Source: Lagopus muta
Taxonomy: Eukaryota; Chordata; Aves; Galliformes; Phasianidae
Reading direction: 5' to 3'
Assembly: GCF_023343835.1 (NCBI RefSeq)
Contig: NC_064436.1
Location: 55,465,883 to 55,529,882, forward strand
Length of the DNA stretch: 64,000 bases
This document shows, one piece after another, positions 24,591 through 37,577 of this stretch. The stretch's first letter is position 1; the number at the start of each line of letters is the position of its first letter. The translations under genes were made by a program, and so were the position numbers. The notes beneath the pieces were generated by a model, which searched no databases, had not been told where the DNA came from, and saw nothing but the letters and a program-made list of their open reading frames with translations.

Positions 24591-26929
24591 GTATTGCTCC
24601 AGGGCTTAGCATGCATTAATTCCTTGACCTGAGTCTTTGCTGGTCCTCTGAGCACAGGAAATATTAGACACATTATGACACACAGAGTGTGGTCTGTCAA
24701 TAAATTAATATTTAACAATCAAGATTAGGAGCTGAATGTTAGCTTTAGGAAAACACTCCAAAACTCCAAACTAAACTGCTTCCCTGAAAACAATAGGCAA
24801 GACCTAACAGAAACCAATTAACTTGAAGGGTTAAATAGACATTTGCAGAAGTACTATACTTAAGGTTTTAAAAATACAGGTTTAGGAAGAGCAGTGACTT
24901 AATATAGAATCGTTAAACATACATTAAAAAAAGCAAGACCCTCTGGAGCTGAACGGCAAAGGTGGGAGGGAGGGACACTTTTTTTTTCCTGTAGTTAAAA
25001 TAAAGTAAAAATGTCGGCTAAAGACCAAGTGTAAGGTAAGGAGATGTGTAGGTCTCTCTCAAGAAAACTGTTCTTTTTCTAAAATAGCCAGTTTTAAGGA
25101 AGTATGCAGCTATTTAGGTGTTTATAAAAAGTTTTTCTCTCCAAAGATAACTCTGTAGCACAATAGTAGAAGCACACATGTGTAATGGATTTACAGAAAA
25201 GCAATTGTCCTCTGTCTCACTCAGAAGATTTATAGTTTTTGCTGTCTGTCAGGGTGGTATACTTAAAAAAACAAAAAACAAAACCCAAACCAGAAGGTGG
25301 CAAATATATGGAGAAACTGAAATGTACAGGTCAAAGCATAGGCAAAAAATTACCTCAAATATGGTATGAGGTGATTAAATATTTTTTTGTAATCATCCAC
25401 CATTTTTTATGTCATCAGTCACGTGAATGACACATTCATCAGTATACAAATTATTGCATTTCCATTTCCTGGTCAAGAAATTTTTCTTCTAGCTGTTGTT
25501 TTGACCTTTTCTTTATATATGTTTGTAGATCTGAAGGAATGCAGAATCAAAGAAAAATTATTGAATATTATATAAGACTGCTGAATGTCTTACTTGTTCT
25601 TTTTCAAAATGTTTAGTATTTGTAGAATATGTTGTAAACTTTAGTAGCAAAATGAAACTTTATATATTGTGTTATTTGGACCTCAGTGGAATGCCAGCCA
25701 CATCTCATTTTTGTCACTGTTTAATGTAGGAATAGAATGGTCTGTGTGCAAGAAAATGTAGACCATTATAATAACATTTCAAATTGAAATTCAGTTAATT
25801 TTTGTGTGATTTTAAAGATTTTCTTACTTGTGATTGTCTCATAGTACTGTCAGAAAACTGTCTTGGGTTGGTTATCAGAAGCTTATGCAAATAGCTCATC
25901 CTTTAATACATTTATTTGTGGCTTTAAAGGTTGATTATTCTATATCCATTTTGATCATGAAGTTTGAAATATTCTGCCATTCTTCACTCCTATCCCAATT
26001 GTGCTTTCCTTCTTTGATCCCTTGTAGGCCACAAGACATTCAGGGTAGTGTCTTGAGTTTAATTGTATACCTTCACTTGATACACTCAAAATTCATGTTT
26101 GCATTGCACAGGACTTGCGTCTTGCTCATTCCCTGGATGATATAAGAGTATTACTGGTTGTACAAGCTTGCTTCATTCAACATTTTCATCCTCCATTGTA
26201 TCAGCTAATACAGTAGCCAAGGTTTCTGATCACAGTGCTTTCTCAAGAACTCAGAGCTGATGAAGAGCTCCCTTAATTGCAGCTAAGGAGAAAATCCAAG
26301 GACACCAAAGGATGTGCTTCCTGATCAGCATGCAGAGTGCAGTCCTTGGAGCTGCATCTCCCCCTGCTTCCACACTTCCCTTGGGAAATTGCATTGGCAA
26401 GTAAAACACTGAAGGATGCAAAGGACTGTGCATTTTGGCTTAAAGGCTCCGAGAACTTCTACTGAATGTAGCATGTCAGTATTCAGAGCTGATACACTAA
26501 GTTTTATCTCACTGCAACTTCTGTGCAAGATTATGAGGTGAAGCTTTCTGTTATATTAAAGCTGGGAACAAAGGAAGGCAAGAAATAAAGATTTCTGATT
26601 AAAAGAAAATCATAATTCAAATACTAGGGAGCATTTCTGAGTCAGTAAATCATTTCATTATAGGTTTGTTTGTGTAGGCAATATTTGTTCCTGAATAGCT
26701 ATAACATTGATTCTAATAGTATTCATCACTAGGGGCTCCAGTAAAATCAGAAAAAAAAATCAACTTTTGCTTGCATGAACATTAGCAATTATGGTACCCT
26801 ATTGAACTGGTACTAAAAAGAGATAACTAACAAAGAACAAAAAGCCAACATATCTTAAGAAAGTATGCTATCCTAGAGATGTTGATATTTGCCTTTAATA
26901 TAACACTGGGCTATATTTGTTTTTACAGT

Positions 26930-27382
26930 CAAAAAGAACATCTAGCTGTCTGAAATAATGCAAGAGTATGTGCAAAGGCATATACAGCATAGGAAACAAG
27001 CAGGAGGAACTAGAACTCCACAGTCACAAAACTGTCACATTGTTGAGTTAACAGATGTGGAGGACTGCTCACACTACAGTAACTGTAGTGCTGCAACAAA
27101 TGCGAAGCTCAAAGAGGACTTTGAGGAAATCATTTTTACCCACTGCATTAATGGCTTGCTTTCATAGCTGCTAGTGTCTATAAAGAACCAAGTTTAGGGA
27201 CAGAAAACATGCACAACTTAGCTTCAGCCTTAAGCTAAATTAATTAGTAAGTGGTATGATCCAGGCTTGAAATATATTTTAAGGACAAGGTGGTACGAGG
27301 TACATCAGACAGATCAGCTTTCATTGCCCTCATCCAATGCTTTACCCACAGGGCAAGGTCTAATTAAAAAAAAAAAAAAAAA
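26930..27382 (+). other. Possible poly(A)-tailed retroposed sequence, origin unknown
   Basis: Seen: a block ending in 17 A bases (27366-27382) and containing a 70-codon plus frame at 26958-27167. That frame has an unusually protein-like composition for this window (CHIVELTDVEDCSHYSNCS, KLKEDFEEIIF). Inferred: it could be a decayed retroposed transcript or retroelement piece. I do not recognise the peptide, found no target-site duplication, and the poly(A) may be coincidental. A TTTTTACAG acceptor-like site at the left edge leaves an exon reading open too. Confidence 0.25.
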
Positions 27383-30300
27383 TTGCTGAGAGAACTCTTT
27401 GGACAGAGCCTCTGGAAAAGAATTTGTGACAAAATTGATTTTCCTAAGTTCCTCTTGCAAGAGTTTTTGCACAGCTGGGGCATTTATCCTGGAAAAGTTT
27501 AAGGGAAGCTGATATACTTTAGTCAAGAAATTTAATGGAGTTAAATTTGCAGTCTCTATACAGGAATATCTGTAGTGGAAGGAGTTTGGAAAGATGGCAA
27601 ATTCTGTGGTGTAAGTTTACTCATATCTCCTTCATGCTCAGGTCTCAGCCATTCCAGTCATCTGATTTTTCAATGAAGCACGTTACACTGGCTAGATATC
27701 TTCCTTTTATAAAGACAAATTAAGAGGAGATTTAGAACAAAGAGGGAAAGCTGTGTTACTTGACAGCTGAATTTTCTGTGCTGAAATCTATGAGTGAGAG
27801 CACCCAACCCTATCCATTCTTTGTCTCTGTTCTCAGGAGGAGAGTAACCATCTGGAAAAAAGAGGGGGAAATTGTGCTGGCAGTAAAACTCTTATTTGTC
27901 TAAAAGAATATTAGGTCTGCAGAGGGCTACAGTGAGACACTCTTAAGAGTCTGAGCTTTAGTAAACAATCATATTTATATAAAATCTGCCTGTGAAAGTA
28001 TTGCAGAGCTTAGAAATCCCTAGAACAATAAATCTTCTTGTTCTTCCTGATGGAGATAGATTCTAAGGTCATCAACTGTAAGGATCAGATGAGTCTCACA
28101 TGAATGCTTTGGCCCAGAGCTGCACTGGTAATAAACAGGATTTTTATTACATCTCTAAGTGCTCCATGACATGTGCTAAATTACTGTAGGCTTCAGAAAC
28201 TGCATCTCAGAAGTGTTGTACAATCAGATAGCTCAAATTAGTTCCCTGTGCTCCATTTCAACACGGTGCCTCAGCTTCTCCTGCAGAAGAAAAAAAAGAC
28301 TTTTGTTTCCTTTATTCTGATTGGCCCCATTCAACTTCTACATGATAATGGAAAAGGAACTTAAGATTTTTTTTTATATTAATTTATTAAGGGAAATATT
28401 TCCTTACAACACTGCAATATTTTTTTTTTTATTTTTTTTAACTGTGATGAACTCTTTCATTTTAAATCAGTTTGTCTATTATTAATTTAAGGCTGCATCT
28501 AAAGTGCAGGACCTAGATGGCCTTCTCAGCTCATGACAGCTAGATACATCACCAGCTTCCCATCAGCCAGGAGAAGTTCATGCACCCACTTCCTCCTGGC
28601 AGTTCTCTTTATGCTAGATAAAGCTCAGTGTATAAAGCAGAGCATCTGCATCTACAAAATATCTCCCTCTAAGTGAGCTCTTAGATACTAATTCCAAGAT
28701 CCTTACTCTTTTAGTTTCTAATTTAGATTAAATCTGTGTTAAAATCACTGAGTTCTTGTCTTTCACAGGACCTCATTATCTGGGGTATGCTTCAAAGATT
28801 ATCAAATCAATGCAGGTATTTGAATAAACGATGAGTCTGTTAATTTCACTTCTGTGACTGTTTACTCTATTGCAAAAATCAAGACTGATAAATTTATCAT
28901 GAACCATTGTGAATCAGCGTTCCTTCCTCTTAATCAAGCACCTCAGGGAAAACATACACAAAAAGAAAATAGTGCAGACTAATTCAGCAAAACTGAACTA
29001 TCTGACTTGTGGCATTTTTGCTTTGTTTCTGCAAGCAAAACTAGAGATATACTCAAATCTCTGCTTTTACTGAGAAAAAAAAAATATTCCTGAATTTCCT
29101 AATCAACAAATATTGCATAATCTTTAGCTTATCTTTCCATTTTATTCAGTATTTAGCATGAATAACAGTAAAAATTTGTAAACAAATATTGTACATTTTC
29201 ATTTAAAATCAGTTACAGGGTAAATATTTAGCAAGTGAATATTCTATTTTGCAAAGAGAGAAGAAACTTAAAATCTGAAACTGCAGTCATTACTACTCTC
29301 TATTACTGAAACACTGAGAAACCTTCAAAAATATTCTTTTTCTTGCATTCTTGGCAGAAATTGGCCTCCACATCCTTGTAGAAAGAATGCAAAGTATAAT
29401 CTGACCTTAAGGTAGGTGGTGCCTTATTATGGCAATGCTATTCTTGTATCACACGCATCAATATGGACTTTACAGTTTCATCTTCTAAGAATTTCGAAAA
29501 AAACTGCTGAGGAAACAACCACTGTAATTTTTATTCAGAATAGTAACTCAATAATTGAAGGTTAGCACTTTGGGTCAATTGGAAGGAAAAAAAAAACGAC
29601 AACCTTTAGCAAATGTTAGTGAAGTAATTCTATTGCGAAGTGAATCTTCTTATGCTTAATGCTTGTTTAAAAGGAGAAATCTTGGAACGTTAGTGCGAAA
29701 TAACTTGGAGGAGGATTTAAAGTAGAACAGATATCTGTACTAGCTTTTCTGATCATTTATTTTTTTTCTGGAAGCAGACTTAAGCTGGTATCATAGCAGA
29801 TCATTTAATTGGGTATTATTTATACCTGAAAATCTGTAAAATTATTTTTTGTTTAAATATGACAGATTTGCTGAAATGACTTTTAAAACATTATTTCTAG
29901 GTGTCAGTAGAGAAATTTCAAAGTGATAAGTAGAAAATACTATCATGTCATATAACTTCTATTCATGATAGCTACTTCATTTTTGACATTACATCTTTCT
30001 TCAGTCATTTGTTTAAGCTAAACTCTTAATTAGAATTAGAAAATTTGAGTCTACTTATAAATATTTTTTCAGGAATAAAGAAGCAGGAAACATTTATGTA
30101 GTCATAATTCCATGTGCTTTGGGTAGCTTTTTTTGAGTTACAAAGTTGTCATAATTTTTCCTGAGAATCACATTTTCAAGGATACTTCTGTGATAGTACT
30201 CTGGGGCAAATTTATACTTCCTTCCACCAAGCCTCCTCTCTCATATATTGACCATTTAACAGTTTATCTTCCATAGCAGCCTTCCCTTGCAACCATATGT

Positions 30301-32835
30301 AGGTTTACCTTTGGTCATGGCTCATACAGTTTCAGCTATTTGTTTTCATTAAAGAGTTCAATATCTCTTTACATTTATTCCAGGAAGCAGCTATTATGTC
30401 TGCCAGCTTCAAAGAAATTTAATTCAATTATTAGCACAAGAGGGTTTCATAACTACAGAATTATGTTTCATTAGTCCTATCCATCAAAATATGCTTGTTG
30501 GCATCATGAGAAAGTTAAGACACTCAACATATCAAGTTCTAAGGTCATGCAAATAGATTCTATGCCTGCAGCTTGTCAAGTGCATCCAGCTGGAACACCC
30601 GTGGGTCAGGGACAATACTACATCTATTATCTATTGGAAATAAATATCTCCTGTTGTACAGAGAATGAGCATAAATTTGTGAAAAAACATATTTTTGGAA
30701 AAAAAAGAAGCAAGTTGCAAAAAAGTCAAAATAGACTTTGTAGCAAAAATAGTCCTCAATTTTAGGCTAAACAGCTGATAGAATGTGAAATTTTTTTGGT
30801 GATAAAATTCAGTCCCATATTCTCAGTAGAGTTCATATCAGTGCTTTTCTTTTTACTGTGCAGCATTTTTATAACACTGCAAAAAACTTCTTTAATCATA
30901 TGTGTGACACTACTAATTTAGATGAGAAGATTATAATTTAATTCACACAATAATTCTCACCACATTTTCATGTTAATGTTTCAAAAAAAAAAATCAGAGT
31001 CCACCCTAAACAAGATGTGGCCACAAGTAAAGAGTTCTTTCAAGCACTAGATTGCACACTTTCAGATTAAGTTTTTAAAGGCAGGCTATTAAAACAGTCT
31101 CTTACATCCTTTTATATATAATTTTAACACATAAAATATTTTCACAGGGGAGTACAGAAGAGGATTAATTGTGAGTTGAACCAAACCAGAATTGAACATT
31201 TTTTTTACTGAGAAGGCTTAGGAAGAGATGCTGCTGTATAATTTTTGTCCAACTTCACAAATACTTTCCAAAGAAGTAAGACTGTGCCATTTCTAATTGC
31301 ATACTGAAGGAAAACAGCTTATTAATGGTGAATGCACCATATTACTCTTTAAACCATAGTTTAAAAAGCAGATGGAATTCATCTTTGTGGGATATTTTTC
31401 ATCAGTTTGTTTGAAGTTGGGTGTTTGATATAGAAGTTTTTAGTTGGAAATACCACAAAAATGGCTAATAGATGTCAGTTTATAGTCCTCACTTGTTGCT
31501 TTTTAATCTGAGCTAGAGAGACAGAGGAAATCCCGCACTGAAGGAGACTCTTTTAACATCAGGTACACGATACTGAGAATGATGGTAAAAATTGCTCTGA
31601 AAGGCCAATGCCCAATCCCTCGGTATTGGAAATACTGATAATCACATCACCACAGTCAAATTTAGCACCACAGAGATTTATATGTGTACAAAAACACACT
31701 TCATGCCCAAAAATTGTTACTCTGAAGTGTATTGTTCAGTCTAGGAACATATCTGTATCTACTGATACCGTGATAAATGTTTTTCTTCATCTCAATCGTC
31801 AAAAATGCCTTGTTTTTTAAAGGAAACTTGGCCGACAGTCCCTTAGATGTCAACTTGAATCTTTACACTATTCTGGAGAAAACACTGCAGCCTGGAGTTT
31901 TTCTCTCATTTTATTTCAATACACTTCTTACATTAAATTTGAGACCAGAGGCATCTTTTTAGCTGTTTCTCAGATGACTATTACATCATCCCATCAAAAG
32001 GACTGTGTCAAGAGCATATAACTTTCTTTTTACTAAGCAACATATTTTTAATGGTAGCATACACCACTTTGCAGATTTCACATTCACAGTATTTCTCATA
32101 TCGTTTCAGTTCTTAAGGCCTACTAAGGCACTGGAGTCTTGAAATAGTTAATGATACCTATACAAGTAAACAATAATTCTTCCCCAAAACTCTACGTCTA
32201 TAGTAACTCCTTATTCTTCTAATTACAGCCAATTCAGAGGCAACAATCAAGCTTCACTTTTTCTCCACCCATGATCAAAGTCTGAGGCAGTTTCTGTTCT
32301 AAATATGAATACACGATTTTCAGGGGTATTATTCAGAGAGTCTGTGTCAGTGTATTATAAAACAAACATTCAAATCCATGTTTTGAAATATTACCTTGAA
32401 CATGAACTATGAAAACCTGGGCTTATAAATTTGAACGTTCCCTATTAAAGATCTAAGGAATAATTAATTATATTTATCAAATATTAGTGACAGAGCAGTC
32501 TTTTACAGTTTGTATATTCTGCTTTCCTCTTTCATGTTGTCTTATTTCTGAAATGGAAAAAAATATTCTAAGATCTACACCAGACTGTTGAGAGTACGCT
32601 TCTTGAAGAAATATCATATCTTAATTATGCTGTATTTACTGTTTTAAGATAGTGCAAGAGGAAAAACTGTGATCATCTTTATGTACAGATTGCTGCAGTA
32701 ACATTGCATCTCTTTAATATAAATGGACATTAAATTATAAACTGCCAGTCCACATTAAATATCTGTAACATTAGATATAACTCAGTAGCTGGATTTCTAA
32801 GGAAACTGATGGCCCTCTTGCTCTCTTGTTAGAGA
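27383..32835. other. AT-rich noncoding DNA
   Basis: No gene is recognised. T-rich tracts occur near 28363-28376 and 28420-28440. Open frames are short and without domains. Confidence 0.55.
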
Positions 32836-33048
32836 ATGTGCTGCACCATAAAGCACTGCTTATCTCCAAGCATAGCTGTGCACACAGAGGTTTTGAGGAG
32901 GATCTGGTACCCTGCCTGGGAAAAGACTGAACTCAACAGTTATTTTGTGCTACATATTGCAGAACCCACTGCTGCTGAACGAAGAGCAAAAGCCGAAAAG
33001 AAATGGTGTCTAGGGTCTTACGTTGGCCCCCCAGTCCTGCTGGGGTGA
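32836..33048 (+). other. GC-richer patch with 70-codon open frame, unrecognised
   Basis: This patch is clearly more GC-rich than its neighbours and is open throughout as read from an ATG. The C-terminal half is charged and then hydrophobic (TAAERRAKAEKKWCLG, then GPPVLLG). No splice or promoter context is compelling and I know no match. It could be a fossil retroelement, a conserved noncoding element, or chance. Confidence 0.15.
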
Positions 33049-35139
33049 TGAGATAATTAGCCTGGGTGAATTATTTTAATTTTCTAGCCAAAGCAAACTT
33101 TTCATCTGAATCAACAAATAACAAGAAAATAAAACAAAAATGAAACAATGATAAATGTCCTATATTCTTGAGCTTCTCTTCATCTCTTGGTTACAGTGCT
33201 ATGACTCTTTTGTTAGCTCTGTCTGGCACAGGCAAACCTGCATAAATCTGGACACTCTGTTCCAGGCCTGAAGCAGAAGAGCTGCTGTTCATTAGGACCT
33301 CAGATTTCTGATCTGCTGCTCTTCCAAGGCTTTTCTCTCCTCTTTTTCTCTAAATATTGGTGTTTTGTTGTGTTTTTTGTTTTTATTATTATTATTTTTT
33401 AATTTTATTTAACTGAACTTCAATGAGCTTTTCATATTCCCCTCTACTAAATGATCCCCAGCTACATGATCCTTTTCTGTTAGGCCTTCGGATGAGTCAA
33501 AATATAACAAATAGACCTGTGTTCTTCTTAAATGCTACACTGTTATTGGTGAATTGAACACACTATTTTATGTATTGATGCTACATGTTAATTAAAATAG
33601 CACATAATTCCTTAGGAATTCTACAATCTGTACAATCTTTTTTCCCCCTAAATTTGAAGCAATCTTAAACTGGAAGCAAAAACAGATGAACAAATTTTTG
33701 TTACAGTAGGTTTTTAAGAGTTTTACCAGACACTTCAACATTTTCTGTTGTATACGTTCTAAGTGCTGTATGCAACTAAGACAGAAGAAACTATTCTAGA
33801 AAGATAGTAGAGTAAAAGCCACGTAGAAGAGCGGGGATTGAATTTACAAAATTATGGCATGTAACACATAAACTCTCAGTGAAAAGTTTTAAATAGTAAA
33901 AAGCAACAAAGTCATACCCATGATAGCTTAAAGCACATTGCAGAAAAAAAAAAAAAAAAAGGAATTTAGATGAATAAATTTAAAAATAAGTGTTTGTTAA
34001 CTGAAGTAGATTTGACTCAAAGAAACCAAACAAGCAAAAAACATGAGAGAATGACTTTTGACTAAATATGTCAGAGAGCTGCATTAATGCCACTGAACCT
34101 CCGCAGAAAAAATAGTCTGCCAGAAAGCTTAGTGTGGAAAACAGTGACAGCATACTTCCTCTTCAGGCTTCACAATGCATATGTGTTAAGAATATTTCAA
34201 AAATTAGGGTTCAGAGAAAACATACACATTTCTGCAAAAAGTAGCTACTGTTCTTCAAAACAATACTAGAGATGTGTAGATTCATCAGTTTGCAAGTGAC
34301 AGTGTCAGGGCCCCTGAGAATACCATAGCCTAAACACTGGTAGAGCTGCTAGCTACATTGAGATTTAGCACTTACATTTCTCCATATTGTTAATAAAACA
34401 ATATTTAGAATCCAGTTATTTCACCATGGTTTCTTCACCCTCTTACTATCATAAATATGCACTGTTACATTGCATTGCTGTTACTGTAACAAAATTTTAC
34501 ACACAATTTTTAAAATTCAGATAGAGAATATGTATTATTGGTGATAGATCAAATTCCCACACTCTGTCTAGTAAAACCCATAAGAAATCCTAATTACAGA
34601 GTATATTTCCAAAATTATATGCTATAAATCTTATCTTTCTAATAATGGCCTCCATTTTCCTTAGGAAATGTTTTTGGGTTCACAGATTACTAAAAATAAT
34701 TTCCCAGTCATACAGTGTATTACTGAATCTATTGCTGATGTTTCTCTTTGTAAAGTGCAATGATGACATGCCTTAGGGTAGCTATACTCAAGGTCATACT
34801 CAAATTTATTGCCTTTATAGGCATGTCTATACTGTGGGCTATTACTCACATGTCTGAGTTACTTTGCCTTGAGAAACAAATGAGCAGGAACATTTCGTTC
34901 AAGTCCCATCATGATGGTACAGACACACATGATATACCAGCAGATTTCATTCCATCACTAAAAACAGTCAGTATCTCATTTTGCACCTGGCTGTAACCTT
35001 TAGCTCCAACTTTTTATTTTACAAAGTGCCCAGCATGAATGGTCTCAATTCCTTTCTTCTTTATGGAAAAAAATGTCATGGCTTGCCATGCCATATATAA
35101 TTAGATTTCATACTGGACAGTCCAGAAGGACTCAGAAAA
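33049..35139. other. AT-rich noncoding DNA
   Basis: No gene is recognised. It contains an ATT-rich tract near 33380-33405 and a 17-base A run at 33944-33960. Confidence 0.55.
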
Positions 35140-35325
35140 GAAGCTCTCTGAGAGGATATTGGAACAGGCTGCCCAGGGGGGTTGTGGGGTCTCCTTCTCT
35201 GGAGAGAAGTCTTGCCTGGACGCCTACCTGTGCGACTTGTTTTAGGGAACCTGCTTTGGCAGGGGAGTTGGTCTCGATGATCTCTAGAGGTCCCTTCCAA
35301 TCCCTACAATTCCGTGATTCTGTGA
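35140..35325 (+). mobile_element. CR1 LINE 3' end
   Basis: The 3' end of CR1 is clear: TGGAACAGGCTGCCCAGG, GGGTCTCCTTCTCTGGAGA, GCGACTTGTTTTAGGGAACC, GGTCTCGATGATCTCTAG, and a terminal CAATTCCGTGATTCTGTG. It belongs to the same subfamily as the 4.6-kb copy, with a small gap after GGAGA. Two overlapping frames here (35073-35363 plus and 35076-35300 minus) are by-products of this repeat, not genes. Confidence 0.95.
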
Positions 35326-36394
35326 TATGTGCTCAGCTAGGAACTCTAGGAACCCCTGCTTGAAGAGGGTTTTAAGATTACAGTATGTATGCAACATGAA
35401 TCTATATTTTGTCTGAAACTTAGATAATCATATACTATCATCTTCACTTTCTTGAGTGCACGGTATCAGTAAAATCCAGCATCGTCTTTCCCCACAATCT
35501 GCTCATCTTCAGCTATTTAAGCCATTGATTTCAATAAGAAGTGAAAGCTATGCTCACTGCAGAATGCTCACTGTGTTGAAGGAGGATTTCTTCAGGACCG
35601 TGGATAAAAATCATACACACCAGGCTGTCACTATTTTATCTATTGCCTTCAATAACATGAGCACATGTGCTAACAGATGGAGACTGTTTAGAATGGACAA
35701 AATGAATTAATCATTGTTTCTCTATTCATCAGTTTGGTAGATAGTCTCTGCCAGAATCTTTGGTATTTCCTATGTATGTAAGGATTGAGATATTTTCCAG
35801 ACGTCACATCTTTCACATCTAAAGAAAAATTCTAGATTAAATTTAATTTCACTGTGTATGTGACATGCATGGTGACAAGAGCATGCATGTGACATTCTAA
35901 CTTCAAAGTCTGTCAAGAGTATTTGCTTTCCATTTCTACTATAGCAACAGAACTCACCTAAGTTTTTGTCTTCTCAGATTTACTGGCTTTTTAGAGTAGG
36001 TACTGCTATCCTTTAAAATAATAATAAAAAAAAAAACAATGGAATTGTGGCTATATACAGCTGCTCAGGAATATAATTGCAGATCTCCTAAGCTCATGGA
36101 CCAACAAGCACAACATAGAGCCTGCTTCTGTATCTTGAGTTCAAAGTCCTGATAATTAATTCTGAAGGGGAACTTAATTCTAAGATTCCTACATCTCTAG
36201 ATATAGGCTGTTTCTTTCAGGTGACTCACTATGAACAATAAGAGCATACATAGAATTATTTAACTGAACAACTTTCTGAACAGAAAACTTGGCTAAAAAG
36301 CATAATCAAAAAATTAGGTGTATACAAATTAGAATCTCAATCTTTTATTTCCCTTCCAGATCAGTATATATATATATATTTTTTTTCCTTTAAA
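35326..36394. other. Noncoding DNA
   Basis: No gene is recognised. A TA microsatellite at 36365-36380 and a T run end just before the next CR1. Confidence 0.55.
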
Positions 36395-37143
36395 ACAATC
36401 GTAGAACTGCTCAGGTTGGAAAAGACCTTAAAGACCATCAAGCTCAACTGCAATCTAACCATACTACCCTAACTCTAACAACTTATCACTAAATCACATC
36501 CCTAAGCACCACATCCAAGTGTTTTTTAAATACACTCAGGGGTGGTGACTCAACCACCTCCCCGAGGAACCTATTCCAGTGCTTAACAACCCTTTCTATA
36601 AAGAAATTTCTGATATCCAACCTAAACTTACCTTAGCACAACTTAAGTCCATTTCCCCTCATCCTGTCACCAGTGAAAAGATACCAACCCCACTCACGCT
36701 GTAAGCACCTTTCAGATACTGGAAGAGAGAAATAAAGTCACCCCTCAGCCTCGTCTTCCCCTGCTAGTGTGTAATCAATGAATATAAGGATGCTGTAATT
36801 AAGAAATATACAGTAAAAAACCTAAACAGGTTATCACTCTAAAGAAGAATGGATGGAAAACTTCCCCCTGTTCTGGGCTCATTGAAAAGACTCCAAGAGG
36901 AGCAATTTCCAAAAGAGATCCTTCCTCCCTTGTAGTCAGCTCTTAAATGGGTCTAGGAGAGGTGGAGCTAGGCTCCACCCCCTTCTGATAGCACAGGAGA
37001 ATTGTCTTCACCTGTGCTCCCAGGGCTGACTCATTGCTTGCCTCAGGTGGTCAATCAGAGGTTCAGGTCATGATTCAGCAGTTCCCATACAGCCAGACTA
37101 AACAACTCCAGTTCCTTCAGTTGCTCCTTGTAGAGCATGCCTT
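36395..37143 (-). mobile_element. CR1 LINE, split by an inserted repeat
   Basis: The left part (36395-36760) is the reverse complement of a CR1 3' region: AGGTTGGAAAAGACC, CCACATCCAAGTG, CCACCTCCCCGAGGAACC, CATTTCCCCTCATCCTGTCACC, AAAGTCACCCCTCAGCCTC. The right part (37092-37143) continues the same element: CCAGACTAAACAACTCCAGTTC, then CAGTTGCTCCTTGTAGAG. About 320 bp of unrelated sequence separates the two halves. The element is old and noncoding. Confidence 0.93.
36761..37081. mobile_element. Unclassified repeat inserted in CR1, copy 1
   Basis: This sequence interrupts a CR1. Its outer ends read CTGCT and AGCAG, which are inverted, and TTCCC occurs on both sides (36756-36760 and 37082-37086), suggesting a 5-bp target duplication. 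The core at about 36925-37070 is similar to 47000-47160: CTTAAATG, GGTGGAGCTAGGCTCCACCC, a CACCTG-TGCTCCC stretch and TCAATCAGAGGTTCAGG. A 5-bp duplication would suit an LTR element, but the ends are not TG...CA. I cannot name the family. Confidence 0.6.
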
Positions 37144-37174
37144 ATAAGCATCAATTGCTACTAGTTGAGATGAT

Positions 37175-37577
37175 GTACAAGGGCTGCTGTGAAAGTAACA
37201 TCTATTTTATTATGTTGGCCCGCAACATCAGAGGTGGATGTTTGTGGTATGGCAGTAGGGGCTGAACCTTCTGACCAATGTTCTGTTACATGCTGTCACC
37301 ACGTGACAGATGGCAGTAGAGGGGCAGCCTGACAAAATGTATCTGACATGGAAGTACATACGAAGCAAAGGTGTGTCACTGAATTCCTTTACATAAAAAA
37401 ATGTTACTTGTGCAGAATGCAGGCTTTTGTTCATCACGGGTAAAAATGCTTAGCTAATGATGGTCGCTATGTTGAAACTAGCTGAGAATTTGCTCTGTGA
37501 CAAGTTGTTGTGTTTTTCTATCTGTTGTAGTTTCCAGGGAAATAAACAGGAGCCAGTACTTTAGGAGCAACCTACGC
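37175..37577 (+). mobile_element. Mariner (Galluhop-like), internally deleted, copy B
   Basis: Both ends are present: GGGCTGCTGTGAAAGTAACA on the left and CCAGTACTTTAGGAGCAACC on the right form imperfect terminal inverted repeats. The left part covers the transposase start region (GACATGGAAGT, AAGCAAAGGTGTGTCA, TTGAATTCCT), then jumps from AAAAAATG to GCAGGCTTTTGTTCATC. It therefore lacks most of the coding region, including the catalytic DD34D part. At about 400 bp it is non-autonomous. The minus-strand frame at 37228-37437 is antisense to the transposase start, not a gene. Confidence 0.92.

Larger units (their letters stand above)
22389..26929. other. AT-rich noncoding DNA
   Basis: No gene is recognised. 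It contains a TTTA microsatellite at 23875-23895, a 22-base A run at 24569-24590 and an A/C-rich tract near 25265-25292. There is a more GC-rich patch at about 26230-26530 with two overlapping minus frames (26251-26433 and 26325-26528) that match nothing I know. Confidence 0.5.

Noticed and set aside
35073-35363. 96-codon plus and 74-codon minus frames
   Set aside because: Both lie mainly on a CR1 3' end, which is noncoding.
36365-36394. TA repeat and T run next to a CR1, considered as a transposon end
   Set aside because: Simple sequence at a CR1 3' edge needs no other element to explain it.
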